Below, piece by piece: positions 54,956 to 63,859 of a stretch of DNA of 64,000 nucleotides; position 1 is the stretch's first letter, and every line of letters begins with the position of its first letter. Under the pieces are notes generated by a model. It did not search any database, was not told the origin of the DNA, and saw only the letters and a program-made list of their open reading frames with translations. The stretch covers positions 414,816-478,815 of the forward strand of contig NZ_ML636798.1 of assembly GCF_006476065.1 (NCBI RefSeq), written 5' to 3'. The translations under genes and the position numbers were made by a program. Source of the stretch: Cognatiluteimonas lumbrici. GTDB lineage: Bacteria; Pseudomonadota; Gammaproteobacteria; Xanthomonadales; Xanthomonadaceae.

Positions 54956-55765
54956 TCACTTCTCGACGAAGGCGCGCTCGAAGACGTAATGCCCGGGGGT
55001 GCCGATGCGCGGCGACGCGGTGAAGCCGCGGCCGTCGAGGAGCGCGCGGAAGTCGGCGAGCATGCCGGGGCTGCCGCACAGCATGGCGCGGTCGTGGTCC
55101 GGGTCCAGCGGCGGCAGGCCGAGGTCGGCCATCATCTGGCCGCTGGCGAGCAGGTCGGTCAGGCGCCCGCGGTGGCGCCTGCCGCCGTGCACGAAGTCCT
55201 CGCGGGTCACCGCGGGGTAGTAATGCAGCCGGCCGCGGACCAGTTCGCCCAGGTATTCGTGGTTGGGCAGGACCTGCTCGATGTCCTCGCGGTAGCAGAG
55301 GTCCTGCACGCGGCGCACGCCGTGGCACAGCACCACGTGCTCGAAGCGCTCCCAGGTCTCCGGATCCTTGATGATCGACAGCCACGGCGCGAAGCCGGTG
55401 CCGGTGCCCAGCAGGTACAGGTTGCGGCCCGGATGCAGGTCGTGCGCGAGCAGCGTGCCGGTGGGCTTGCGCCCGACCAGCACCTTGTCGCCGGGCCGGA
55501 TGTGCTGCAGCCGCGAGGTCAGGGCGCCGTCGGGCACCTTGATGCTGAAGAACTCGAGGTGTTCCTCCCAGCTCGCGCTGGCGATCGAATAGGCGCGCAG
55601 CAACGGCTTGCTGCCGCCGTCGGGCTGCGGCAGCTCCAGCCCCAGCATCACGAACTGGCCGCTGGTGAAGCGCAGCCCGGGATCGCGGGTGGTGGAGAAG
55701 CTGAAGTAGTCGTCCGTCCAGTGGCGGACGTCCAGCACGGTTTCGGTGCCGAAGGCGGAGGACAT
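54956..55765 (-). CDS. fpr: Ferredoxin-NADP+ reductase
   Basis: A 269-residue flavoenzyme of the subclass I bacterial FNR type. The FAD motif is RAYSIAS (about residues 55-61, RxYS), and the NADPH motif GTGTGFAPWLSIIKDPETW. The C-terminus ends in HYVFERAFVEK with aromatic Phe then AFVEK, as in Fpr of xanthomonads and E. coli-like enzymes. It moves electrons between NADPH and ferredoxin/flavodoxin, often during oxidative stress. TACAAT lies about 25 bases upstream of the chosen ATG. Confidence 0.93.
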   Translation of the reverse strand: MSSAFGTETVLDVRHWTDDYFSFSTTRDPGLRFTSGQFVMLGLELPQPDGGSKPLLRAYSIASASWEEHLEFFSIKVPDGALTSRLQHIRPGDKVLVGRKPTGTLLAHDLHPGRNLYLLGTGTGFAPWLSIIKDPETWERFEHVVLCHGVRRVQDLCYREDIEQVLPNHEYLGELVRGRLHYYPAVTREDFVHGGRRHRGRLTDLLASGQMMADLGLPPLDPDHDRAMLCGSPGMLADFRALLDGRGFTASPRIGTPGHYVFERAFVEK

Positions 55766-55877
55766 GGCGCGGGGGAACTGCAGGAAGGCCCCCATTGTAC
55801 CGGAACCGCTGCGTTCACGATGGGCCAACGCCACGGCTGGGACACTGTGGTTTCCCCGCCGGAACGTGAGGTGCAGC

Positions 55878-56189
55878 ATGGCCAGGAGCGCCGGAGACCC
55901 CATCCTCGACTCCATCCACGTGGACCGCCCGCACGTGGACCGCCCGGGCGCCTCGCGCACCCGCGACCAGCTGTTCTGCCTCGAGCTCGCAAGCCAGGCC
56001 GCCGACGTCTACTTCGACCGCACCTGGGAACAGATCGAGCCGATCCTGGAGAGCACCTGGGAGAACGGCACCCACGAGATGTCGTGGTGCGAGGCGCGCT
56101 GGTTCGTGAAGTGCGCCTGGACCGACTGCCTCAACCGCGGCGCCGCCGGGCACGCCGACGTCCTCGACGCGCGCACCGCGACCCTGTAG
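55878..56189 (+). CDS. 103-residue protein, unknown
   Basis: Starts MARSAGDPILDSIHVDRPHVDRPGASRTRDQLFCLELASQ. It is acidic, Trp/Cys containing (YFDRTWEQIEPILESTWENGTHEMSWCEARWFVKCAWTDC) and predicted mostly helical. A GAGGTG ribosome site supports the ATG at 55878. I do not recognise the family. It lies between the divergent fpr gene and the convergent UbiB-like gene, four bases from the latter. Confidence 0.6.
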   Translation: MARSAGDPILDSIHVDRPHVDRPGASRTRDQLFCLELASQAADVYFDRTWEQIEPILESTWENGTHEMSWCEARWFVKCAWTDCLNRGAAGHADVLDARTATL

Positions 56190-56192
56190 GCG

Positions 56193-57875
56193 TCAGCGCG
56201 GCCCGCGCTCCTCGCGCGGGCGCGCCTTGCGATCGCCGAACAGCGCGCTGGCCACGATCATCAGCCCCAGTACCGCGCCGACCAGGAACAGCACCAGCGC
56301 GATCGCCGGGTAGCCCAGGATCCGCCATCCGGAATCCACCCGCATCATCATCGCCGAGGCCACGATCAGGGCCGCGGTCACCAGGCCGGCGGAGATGCGG
56401 TTGGCGATCTTCTGCAGGCTCTCCATCAGCGGCGAATCCGCGATCCCGTCCACCCGCACCTGCATCCGGTTCTCGGCCAGCAGCGAAAGCAGGTCGGAGA
56501 GCTTGCGCGGCGCCTCGCGCAGCAGACCCTGCACCTCGATCAGCTCGCTGGCGATGTTGGAGGGCGAGAACGAACGCTTCAGGCGCTCGCGCATGACGTG
56601 GTCCAGGTGGTCCTCGACCACCGCCTTGACGTCGAGCTCGGGGTCGAGCGCGTCGGACACCTGCTCCAGGTTGAGCAGGGTCTTGCCCAGCAGGCTGAGC
56701 GCCGGCGGCGAGCGCAGGCCGCAGGCGGTGGACAGGGTCACCAGCTCCAGCATCAGCCGGCCCTCCGACTGCGAGGTCTGGTGGCTGTGCGCGGCATAGC
56801 GCGCGACCATCTGCCCGACCTCGCGCAGGAAGCGCTCCTCGTCGAAGCACTCCAGCCGCGTGCCCATGTCGATGGTCTCGTTCGCGACTTCCTCGCCGCG
56901 CCCGTCCACCGCCGCGAACAGCAGCTTGAGCAGGCGGTCGCGCTGCTTCGGCGGCACGTGCGCGATCATCCCGAGGTCGAACAGCGCCAGCCGCCCGTCG
57001 TGGGTCACCAGCAGGTTGCCGGGATGCGGGTCGGCGTGGATCTCGCCGTGCACGAACACCTGGTCGAGGTAGCCGCGCACCAGCGCCTCGGCCAGGCAGT
57101 GCAGCGGCTGTTCGGTGCGTTGCACGCCGCCGATCTCGGTGACCTTGGTGCCGCGCACCAGGTCCATGGTCAGCACCCGGGTCGCGGTCAGGTCCCAGTA
57201 CGGGCGCGGCACCACCAGCTCCGGGTAATCGCGCAGGTGCTCGCCGAAGCGCTCGAGGTTCTCGGCCTCGGCGCGGTAGTCCAGCTCCGCCATCAGCGTC
57301 TTGCGGAACTCGTGCACCCAGTCGGCGAAGTGCACGCGCCGGCCCATCTCGGTGTGGCGGTCCGCGCTCTCGGCGAGCCCGGCGATCGCGTCGAGGTCGG
57401 CGCGCACCAGGTCGGCGATGCCCGGGCGCTGCACCTTGACCGCGACCTCGCGGCCATCGCGCAGGGTGGCGCGGTGCACCTGCGCCAGCGAGGCGCAGCC
57501 CAGCGGGTGCTCGTCGAAGGAACCGAACAGCTTGTTGATGCGACCGCCCAGCGATTGCTCGACCACCTCGCGTACCTGCGCGAACGGGATCGGGGCGACG
57601 TCGTCCTGCATGCGCTCGAGCGCGGCGATGTAGGGCGCGGGCACCATGTCCGGGCGGGTCGAGAGCGCCTGCCCGATCTTGACGAAGGTCGGGCCCATCG
57701 CCTCGAGGTCGTCCACGAACTGCTCCGGCTTGCCCTCGGTGGGCGGCGGCTCGGACCCCGGCGCCAACGCGGCCTTCTCCAGGTCGAGGCCGGTGAACAC
57801 GCCGGCGCTGCGGTACTTCAGCAGGAAGCGCAGGATCTGTGCGGTCCGGGCAAGGCCCCGGCTGGGCTGGTTCAT
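56193..57875 (-). CDS. UbiB/ABC1/AarF-family atypical kinase
   Basis: A 560-residue protein with the ADCK fold: KxGQ motif in GPTFVKIGQALSTRPDMVP (about residues 60-78), ASLAQVHRA, VKVQRPG (Lys of the ATP site), HADPHPGN and LFDLGMIAHV (the DFG equivalent). Two C-terminal hydrophobic helices (VTAALIVASAMMM, ALVLFLVGAVLGLMIVASALF) anchor it in the membrane. Family members support ubiquinone synthesis or lipid transport. The true E. coli-like ubiB normally sits with ubiE and ubiJ; neither is nearby, so I leave the symbol blank. Confidence 0.88.
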   Translation of the reverse strand: MNQPSRGLARTAQILRFLLKYRSAGVFTGLDLEKAALAPGSEPPPTEGKPEQFVDDLEAMGPTFVKIGQALSTRPDMVPAPYIAALERMQDDVAPIPFAQVREVVEQSLGGRINKLFGSFDEHPLGCASLAQVHRATLRDGREVAVKVQRPGIADLVRADLDAIAGLAESADRHTEMGRRVHFADWVHEFRKTLMAELDYRAEAENLERFGEHLRDYPELVVPRPYWDLTATRVLTMDLVRGTKVTEIGGVQRTEQPLHCLAEALVRGYLDQVFVHGEIHADPHPGNLLVTHDGRLALFDLGMIAHVPPKQRDRLLKLLFAAVDGRGEEVANETIDMGTRLECFDEERFLREVGQMVARYAAHSHQTSQSEGRLMLELVTLSTACGLRSPPALSLLGKTLLNLEQVSDALDPELDVKAVVEDHLDHVMRERLKRSFSPSNIASELIEVQGLLREAPRKLSDLLSLLAENRMQVRVDGIADSPLMESLQKIANRISAGLVTAALIVASAMMMRVDSGWRILGYPAIALVLFLVGAVLGLMIVASALFGDRKARPREERGPR

Positions 57876-58003
57876 GGTGGGGTCCGGGTCGGTGGCCGCG
57901 GTGCGGCGATGCACGCAGCCTAGCCAGCGCGCCGTCAAGACAGCTTCATCACGACGGCGGCAACACCACGGCGACAACACGGGCGCCGGTGCACCATGGG
58001 CCC

Positions 58004-58555
58004 ATGCGGCACGGCGACACTCTGTGGACGATCGGCCATTCGACCCGCCCTTGGGAGGACTTCGTGGCGCTGCTGCGCGAGCACGCGATCGTCTGCCTGG
58101 TGGACGTGCGCCGCTTCGCCGGTTCGCGCCGCAACCCCCAGTACGGGCCGCAGGAGATGGCGCCGGCACTGGCGGGCGAGGGCATCGCCTATCGGCCGAT
58201 GCCGGCCTTCGGCGGGCGCCGCAAGCCGGACGAGGACTCCCCCAATGGCGCCTGGCGGGTGGCCGCGTTCCGCGGCTATGCCGACTACATGGCAAGCGAC
58301 GAGTTCGCGGCCGCGCGCGCGGAACTGATGGCGCTGGCGCGCGCGCAGCGCACCGCGGTGATGTGCGCCGAAGCGGTGTGGTGGCGCTGCCATCGGCGCC
58401 TGATCGCCGACGACTTCACCGCCCGCGGCTGGACCGTCCAGCACATCATGGCCCCCGGCAAGCTCCAGCAGCACCAGCTCCACCCCGAAGCCCGCCTCCA
58501 CGGCGACCACCTCGTCTACCCACTCGGCGGCGCCGCCCAGGAAAAGCTTTTTTAG
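58004..58555 (+). CDS. DUF488 family protein
   Basis: A 183-residue protein with the DUF488 signature: TLWTIGHSTRPWEDFVALLREHAIVCLVDVRRFAGSRRNPQYG, and near the end TAVMCAEAVWWRCHRRLIADDF (MCxE..xxCHR), whose cysteine and histidine may bind metal or act in catalysis. Function unknown. Several upstream ATGs exist; 58004 matches family length. It is tail to tail with the NYN gene. Confidence 0.87.
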   Translation: MRHGDTLWTIGHSTRPWEDFVALLREHAIVCLVDVRRFAGSRRNPQYGPQEMAPALAGEGIAYRPMPAFGGRRKPDEDSPNGAWRVAAFRGYADYMASDEFAAARAELMALARAQRTAVMCAEAVWWRCHRRLIADDFTARGWTVQHIMAPGKLQQHQLHPEARLHGDHLVYPLGGAAQEKLF

Positions 58556-58558
58556 CTG

Positions 58559-59308
58559 TTACTTCTTGGAGCGGATGAAGAGGGTGCTGGTCTTGCCGTC
58601 GGGGGTGGTGCGGTCCTCGAGGCGGTAGTCGGGGTGGGCGGCGACCAGGTCCTTGAGCTTGCGGAAGCCCCAACTGCGCGGGTCGAAGTCGGAGGCGAGG
58701 CGGACCAGGTTGCTGCCGACCGCGCCCAGGTGCGCCCAGCCGCTGTCGTCGGAGGCCGCGTCCACCGCCTCGCGCAGCAGCGCGTCGAGCTTGCGGTCGC
58801 GCTTGAGCTTCGCGGTCTTCTTCGCCGGCTGCTTCTGCTTGCCGTCGCGCCGCGGCTCGCCGTCGTCGTCGCCCAGGTTCTCGACGTACACGAACTTGTC
58901 GCAGGCGGCGACGAAGGCCTGCGGCGTCTTGCGCTCGCCGAAGCCGTACACGGTCAGGCCCTGCTCGCGGATGCGCGCCGCCAGCCGGGTGAAGTCGCTG
59001 TCGCTGGAGACGATGCAGAAGCCGTCCAGGTGGCCGCCGTACATCAGGTCCATCGCGTCGATGATCAGGGCGCTGTCGGTGGCGTTCTTGCCGGTGGTGT
59101 AGTTGAACTGCTGGATCGGGGTGATCGAGTGGGTCAGCAGGCCGTTCTTCCAGCCGCCCAGGTGGCCGGAGGTCCAGTTGCCGTAGGCGCGGCGCACGCT
59201 GGCGTTGCCGTACTTGGCGATTTCCGCCAGCAGCGCGGGCAGGGTGGCGGGGTTGCTGTTGTCGGCGTCGATCAGGATCGCCAGGCGGGCGCTTCCGTTG
59301 CTGGCCAT
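58559..59308 (-). CDS. NYN-domain RNase-like protein with OST-HTH/LOTUS domain
   Basis: A 249-residue protein. The NYN (PIN-like) domain spans about 1-145 with the acidic catalytic residues in [20 protein letters not shown] and [17 protein letters not shown] Lys-rich linker ([17 protein letters not shown]) precedes a C-terminal OST-HTH/LOTUS domain ([45 protein letters not shown]). This LabA/DUF88-plus-LOTUS architecture cleaves or binds structured RNA. CGAGGAG precedes the start. Confidence 0.9.
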   Translation of the reverse strand: MASNGSARLAILIDADNSNPATLPALLAEIAKYGNASVRRAYGNWTSGHLGGWKNGLLTHSITPIQQFNYTTGKNATDSALIIDAMDLMYGGHLDGFCIVSSDSDFTRLAARIREQGLTVYGFGERKTPQAFVAACDKFVYVENLGDDDGEPRRDGKQKQPAKKTAKLKRDRKLDALLREAVDAASDDSGWAHLGAVGSNLVRLASDFDPRSWGFRKLKDLVAAHPDYRLEDRTTPDGKTSTLFIRSKK

Positions 59309-59353
59309 GCGGTGCTCCTCGAGGGTCGACCCGACGATACCACCGCGCCGGGT

Positions 59354-59365
59354 TATGCTCGGGGC
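59354..59365 (+). promoter_or_regulatory. -10-like hexamer six bases before the NAD kinase
   Basis: TATGCT (59354-59359), CGGGGC, then the ATG at 59366. Confidence 0.4.
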
Positions 59366-60157
59366 ATGACCCCGCCGCGCCCACCACTGCCCGACGCCCC
59401 GGCGATCGCGTTCCTCGCCAGCAAGGCGGAGGGCGCGCAGCTCGCGCTGGCCGAGCTCGAGCGCGCCTATGGCCGGGTCGCGCCCGAGGACGCCGACGTG
59501 CTGGTCGCGCTCGGCGGCGACGGCTTCATGCTTCAGGTGCTGCACCGCCACGGCGCGCTGGGCAAGCCGGTCTACGGCATGAAGCACGGCGGCGTCGGCT
59601 TCCTGATGAACCACTACCAGCGCGACACCCTGGTCGAGCGCCTGCACGGCGCCGAGCCGGCGGTGCTGCGCCCGCTGGAGATGCTGGCGCAGACCGAGTC
59701 GGGCACCAGCACCGGTTCGCTGGCCTACAACGAGGTCTCGCTGCTGCGGCAGACCCGGCAGGCCGCGCACATCGGCATCGACCTCAACGGCAAGCCGCGC
59801 CTGGACGAGCTGATCTGCGACGGCGTGATGGTCGCGACCCCGGCCGGCAGCACGGCCTACAACTATTCCGCCCACGGCCCGATCCTGCCGCTGGGCTCGA
59901 GCGTGGTGGCGCTGACCCCGATCGCCGCGTTCCGCCCGCGGCGCTGGCGCGGGGCCCTGCTCAAGTCCGTGACCGAGGTCCGCTTCCGGGTGCTCGACCC
60001 CTACAAGCGGCCGGTCAGCGCCACCGCCGACTCCCACGAGGTCCGCGACGTGGTCGAGGTCACCATCCGCGAGTCCCACGACCGCACCGTGACCCTGCTG
60101 TTCGACCCCGAGCACAACCTCGAGGAACGGATCATGGCCGAACAGTTCATCGCCTGA
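59366..60157 (+). CDS. nadK: NAD kinase
   Basis: A 263-residue kinase, on the short side for the family. The triphosphate motif is [14 protein letters not shown] (GGDG), followed by [13 protein letters not shown], the NE motif [11 protein letters not shown] and the glycine-rich [20 protein letters not shown]. It makes NADP from NAD and ATP. The HGGVGFLMN form is typical of xanthomonad NadK. A -10-like hexamer six bases before the ATG suggests a leaderless transcript. Confidence 0.95.
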   Translation: MTPPRPPLPDAPAIAFLASKAEGAQLALAELERAYGRVAPEDADVLVALGGDGFMLQVLHRHGALGKPVYGMKHGGVGFLMNHYQRDTLVERLHGAEPAVLRPLEMLAQTESGTSTGSLAYNEVSLLRQTRQAAHIGIDLNGKPRLDELICDGVMVATPAGSTAYNYSAHGPILPLGSSVVALTPIAAFRPRRWRGALLKSVTEVRFRVLDPYKRPVSATADSHEVRDVVEVTIRESHDRTVTLLFDPEHNLEERIMAEQFIA

Positions 60158-60267
60158 CGTAACAACCATCGACCCCCCGGCCGGCCCAATCCGCCCCGGG
60201 TGGGGGCCCGGTGACCCGAGCTGCTCGGGAGGCCGGCAGTCCGCTGTCATCCAGGGGAGATGCGGCC

Positions 60268-61512
60268 GTGTTGATGGGGGATGGGGCGCACGAGGTGCGC
60301 ATCAGTGTCCAGGGCCTGGCGCTGGGGATGTTCGTGAGCCGGCTCGACCGGCCCTGGCTCGACAGTCCCTTCCCGCTGGAGGGGCTGGCGCTCGAATCCG
60401 AGGAGGACCTGGCCAGGCTGCAGCGCATCTGCAGCCATGTCTGGGTGGACACCCAGCGCGGGCGGACGCCGGAACTGCGCTACATGGAGTTCGACCAGGC
60501 CGCCGCCAGCGTCCCGCCCGACGAGTTCGCGCGCTTGCGCAAGACCCGCTGGGCGATCAAGAGCGATTTCGCCGACGAGATGCGCGAGGCCGGCAAGGCC
60601 AACGCCGAGCTGGAGGCGGGCATCGCCGAAGTGATGCGCGACCTGCAGGAGGGCAAGCGCCTCGACGTGCAGCGGCTCAAGCACGGGGTCGAGGCGATGA
60701 TCGACTCGATCCTGCGCAACCCGAACGCCTTCATCTGGCTGCGCGAGATGAAGCACCGCGACGCCTATGCCTACCAGCACGCGATGGGCTGCGCGGTGTG
60801 GGCGGCCAGCTTCGGGCGCCACCTCGGCCTGGAGCGCGAGGAGCTGGGCGTGCTGGCGATGGGCGGCCTGCTCAGCGACGTCGGCAAGGCGCGCGTGCCG
60901 CCGGAGCTGCTCGCCAAGCAGACGCCGCTGTCGCCGGACGAGGTGGCGCTGGTGCGCGAGCACGTGCGCCACGGGCTGGAGATCCTCGAGGACGCGCCGG
61001 GGGTCTCACCGGACACCGTCGAGATCGTGGCCACCCACCACGAGCGCTTCGACGGCAGCGGCTATCCCCATGGGCTCAAGGGGGGCGAGATCCCGATCTT
61101 CGGGCGCCTGGTGGGCATCGTGGACAGCTACGACGCCATGACCAGCCTGCGCCCCTACGCCAACAGCCGCTCCCCGCACGAGGCGGTTGCCGAGCTGTAC
61201 CGGAATCGTGGCAAGCTGTTCCAGGCCGAGCTGGTGGAGCAGTTCATCCAGAACTGCGGGATCTACCCGATCGGCACCCTGGTGGAGCTGTCCAATGGGT
61301 CGGTCGGGGTGATCACCGAAGTGCACAGCCTCAAGCGCCTGCGGCCGCGGGTGATGCTGCTGCTCGGGCGCGACAAGGCGCCGCTGCCGCGGTTCCGCGA
61401 GGTGGACCTGGCCAGGATCGAACAAGACGAGGAGGGCGCGCCCCTGGTGATCCGGCGGGGCCTGCCGTCCGGGATGTACGGGCTGGATCCGGTCGAGCTG
61501 TTCCTGGGCTGA
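60268..61512 (+). CDS. DUF3391-HD-GYP protein with altered HD motif
   Basis: A 414-residue protein. The N-terminal 130 residues form a DUF3391 domain (ISVQGLALGMFVSRLDRPWLDSPFPLEGL). The HD-GYP domain (about 165-350) has HAMGCA, then LLSDVGKARVPPELL where HD normally reads His-Asp; here Ser203-Asp204 replaces it. The GYP motif is intact (HHERFDGSGYPHGLKGGEIP). The family hydrolyses c-di-GMP using a metal bound by HD; the Ser change may weaken or alter metal binding. GGGGAG eight bases before GTG 60268 decides this start. Confidence 0.88.
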   Translation: MLMGDGAHEVRISVQGLALGMFVSRLDRPWLDSPFPLEGLALESEEDLARLQRICSHVWVDTQRGRTPELRYMEFDQAAASVPPDEFARLRKTRWAIKSDFADEMREAGKANAELEAGIAEVMRDLQEGKRLDVQRLKHGVEAMIDSILRNPNAFIWLREMKHRDAYAYQHAMGCAVWAASFGRHLGLEREELGVLAMGGLLSDVGKARVPPELLAKQTPLSPDEVALVREHVRHGLEILEDAPGVSPDTVEIVATHHERFDGSGYPHGLKGGEIPIFGRLVGIVDSYDAMTSLRPYANSRSPHEAVAELYRNRGKLFQAELVEQFIQNCGIYPIGTLVELSNGSVGVITEVHSLKRLRPRVMLLLGRDKAPLPRFREVDLARIEQDEEGAPLVIRRGLPSGMYGLDPVELFLG

Positions 61513-61522
61513 CGGACCTTCG

Positions 61523-62818
61523 ATGTCCACCACCGAAGACGAGCTGACCGGGCTGCACCACCGCCGCAGCTTCCTGTCGCTGCTGCGCCAGCAGGTCGGC
61601 TTCAGCAACGAGCGCAAGACGCTGCTCGGGCTGGTGGTGGTGGACCTGGACGGGTTCGCCCGGCTCAACGCCGCGCACGGCTACGGCTTCGGCGACGAGG
61701 CCCTGCGCCATGTCGCCCAGCACCTGCAGTCGGTGGCGCGGCAACAGGACTACGTGGCGCGGATCGGCGACAACCGCTTCGCCCTGCTGCTGACCCGGAT
61801 GATGAACCAGGGCCACGCCGAGCTCGCGGTGCAGCAGGTGTTCCGCCACCTCGAGGTGCCGTTCCGCGGGCCGCAGGGCACGGTGCGGCTGATCGCCACC
61901 GCGGGCGTGGCCCTGTGCCCGCTGCACGCGACCCATCCGGAGCATCTCCTGCGCCAGGCCGAGAAGAGCCTGGAGATGGCGCGCGGCGCGGGCGCACGCT
62001 GGATGTTCCCGCCGGAGATCGAGCAGGACCAGGGCTTCTCCGAGTTCTGGGACCTGGAGATCGAGCTCGACGGCGCGATCGAGCGCGGCGAACTGCAACT
62101 GGGCTACCAGCCCAAGCTGCGCACCAGCGACATGCAGCCGGTCGGCGCCGAGGCGCTGATGGTGTGGCCGCACCGCAGCCGCGGCGTGGTGTCGCCGGAA
62201 CAGTTCATCCCGATCGCCGAGAAGACCGGGCAGATCCGGCCGATGACCATGTGGGCGCTCAACACCGCGGTGCGCCACGCGGCCGCGTGGAAGCACCCGG
62301 GGCCGATGTCGGTGGCGGTCAACGTGCCGGCCGACATGGTCGTGCGCGACGACCTGCCGGACCTGGTCGAGAACGCCCTGCGCCTGTGGGGCGACCCGGC
62401 GGTGGAGCTGGTGCTGGAGATCACCGAGCGCTCGCTGGTGTCGGATCCGCGCCAGAGCTTCGGGATCCTGTCGCGGATCCGCGACCTCGGGGTCAAGGTC
62501 TCGATCGACGATTTCGGCACCGGGTACTCCTGCCTGGCCTACTTCAAGGACATCCCGGCGGACGAGCTGAAGATCGACCGATCCTTCGTGCAGGGCATGG
62601 TCTCGGACACCGCCAGCGCCGACATCGCCACCCTGATCATCGACCTGGCGCACCGCTTCGGGCTGTCTGTGGTGGCGGAGGGGGTCGAGGACATCGAGAC
62701 CTTCAAGCTGCTGCGGCAACGCGATTGCGACGTGGTCCAGGGGCACTTCTTCGCGCGGGCGATGCGCACCGACGCCTTCGCCACCTGGCTGCAGGCGCGT
62801 TCGGCGGTCCGGGCCTAG
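61523..62818 (+). CDS. Degenerate GGDEF plus EAL domain phosphodiesterase
   Basis: A 431-residue cytoplasmic protein, 11 bases after the HD-GYP gene. The GGDEF domain (1-170) is dead: the motif reads IGDNRF (81-86). The EAL domain (about 185-425) keeps the catalytic set: EALMVW, VAVNVP, LVLEITERS, SIDDFGTGYS, KIDRSFVQG, VAEGVE and QGHFFARAM. It should hydrolyse c-di-GMP to pGpG, with the dead GGDEF as a GTP or c-di-GMP sensor. Confidence 0.92.
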   Translation: MSTTEDELTGLHHRRSFLSLLRQQVGFSNERKTLLGLVVVDLDGFARLNAAHGYGFGDEALRHVAQHLQSVARQQDYVARIGDNRFALLLTRMMNQGHAELAVQQVFRHLEVPFRGPQGTVRLIATAGVALCPLHATHPEHLLRQAEKSLEMARGAGARWMFPPEIEQDQGFSEFWDLEIELDGAIERGELQLGYQPKLRTSDMQPVGAEALMVWPHRSRGVVSPEQFIPIAEKTGQIRPMTMWALNTAVRHAAAWKHPGPMSVAVNVPADMVVRDDLPDLVENALRLWGDPAVELVLEITERSLVSDPRQSFGILSRIRDLGVKVSIDDFGTGYSCLAYFKDIPADELKIDRSFVQGMVSDTASADIATLIIDLAHRFGLSVVAEGVEDIETFKLLRQRDCDVVQGHFFARAMRTDAFATWLQARSAVRA

Positions 62819-62844
62819 TCTCGGCGCGGGAGACGCGGAACCGG

Positions 62845-62856
62845 GATACTGGGGCC
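62845..62856 (+). promoter_or_regulatory. -10-like hexamer six bases before the 5'-nucleotidase
   Basis: GATACT (62845-62850), GGGGCC, then the ATG at 62857. Confidence 0.4.
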
Positions 62857-63777
62857 ATGGAAGCCGCCACGCCACCGCCCGGACCCCTCGTCGTCGCGAT
62901 CTCCTCGCGCGCGCTGTTCGACCTCGAGGAGAGCCACCGCCTGTTCGAGCGCGAGGGCATCGAGGCCTACCAGGCCTACCAGCGCGAGCGCGAGGACGAG
63001 GTGCTGGCGCCGGGCATCGCCTTCCCGCTGGTGCGCAAGCTGCTGGCGCTCAACGCCGCGGCCCCGGTGGGCGAGGGCGGGGTGCCGCGGGTCGAGGTGA
63101 TCCTGCTGTCGCGCAACTCCTCCGACACCGGGCTGCGCATCTTCAACTCGATCCAGCACCACGGCCTGGACATCAGCCGCGCGACCTTCACTTCCGGCGC
63201 GCCGACCTGGCCGTACGTGCGGCCGTTCGGGGCCGACCTGTTCCTGTCGGCCAATCCGGAATCGGTGCGGCGCGCGCTCGAGCACGGCATCGCCGCGGCC
63301 ACCATCCTGCCGGCGAAGGCCCCGGCGCACCGCCACAACCAGCTGCGCATCGCCTTCGACGGCGACGCGGTGATCTTCGGCGACGAGAGCGAGCGCGTGT
63401 CGCGCGAGCAGGGCGTCGAGGCCTTCGGCCGGCACGAGCGCGAGCGCGCGCGCGAGCCGCTGTCGGGCGGGCCGTTCCGCGGTTTCCTGGACGCGCTGCA
63501 CCGGCTGCAGGAAGCCTTCCCGCCGGGCGAGGACTCGCCGATCCGCACCGCGCTGGTGACCGCGCGCTCGGCGCCCGCGCACGAGCGGGTGATCCGCACG
63601 CTGCGCGAATGGGGCGTGCGCCTGGACGAGGCGTTGTTCCTGGGCGGGCGCCCGAAGGGCCCGTTCCTGGAGACCTTCGGCGCCGACATCTTCTTCGACG
63701 ACTCCGACGAGAACATCGCCTCGGCACGCTCGCACGTCGCCGCCGGCCACGTGCCGCACGGCGTGGCCAACTCGTAG
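62857..63777 (+). CDS. 5'-nucleotidase (PF06189, cN-I-like)
   Basis: A 306-residue protein matching the PF06189 cytosolic 5'-nucleotidase family: LVVAISSRALFDLEESHRLFEREGIEAYQAYQRER, VEVILLSRNSSDTGLRIFNSI, QLRIAFDGDAVIFGDESE, and DIFFDDSDENI. The HAD-like core Asp pair is in AFDGDAV and FFDDSDENI. It removes phosphate from nucleoside monophosphates. The TAG stop codon belongs to the REP element that follows. Confidence 0.9.
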   Translation: MEAATPPPGPLVVAISSRALFDLEESHRLFEREGIEAYQAYQREREDEVLAPGIAFPLVRKLLALNAAAPVGEGGVPRVEVILLSRNSSDTGLRIFNSIQHHGLDISRATFTSGAPTWPYVRPFGADLFLSANPESVRRALEHGIAAATILPAKAPAHRHNQLRIAFDGDAVIFGDESERVSREQGVEAFGRHERERAREPLSGGPFRGFLDALHRLQEAFPPGEDSPIRTALVTARSAPAHERVIRTLREWGVRLDEALFLGGRPKGPFLETFGADIFFDDSDENIASARSHVAAGHVPHGVANS

Positions 63778-63799
63778 GAGCGGCGCTCGCGCCGCGACC
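63774..63799 (+). repeat. REP element overlapping a stop codon
   Basis: GTAGGAGCGGCGCTCGCGCC then GCGACC. Its TAG (63775-63777) ends the 5'-nucleotidase gene. It pairs with the inverted copy at 63832-63859. Confidence 0.85.
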
Positions 63800-63811
63800 G
63801 GGGACGAACTC

Positions 63812-63825
63812 GCCGCCATGGCGGC
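63812..63825. other. Palindrome between the two REP elements
   Basis: GCCGCCATGGCGGC is a perfect 14-base palindrome in the centre of the inverted REP pair, giving a BIME-like cluster of three stems. Confidence 0.7.
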
Positions 63826-63831
63826 TCCCAC

Positions 63832-63859
63832 GGTCGCGGCGCGAGCGCCGCTCCTACAG
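63832..63859 (-). repeat. REP element overlapping a stop codon, inverted copy
   Basis: On the minus strand CCTGTAGGAGCGGCGCTCGC then GCCGCGAC. Its TAG (63856-63854) is the stop codon of the minus-strand gene entering from the right. Confidence 0.85.
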
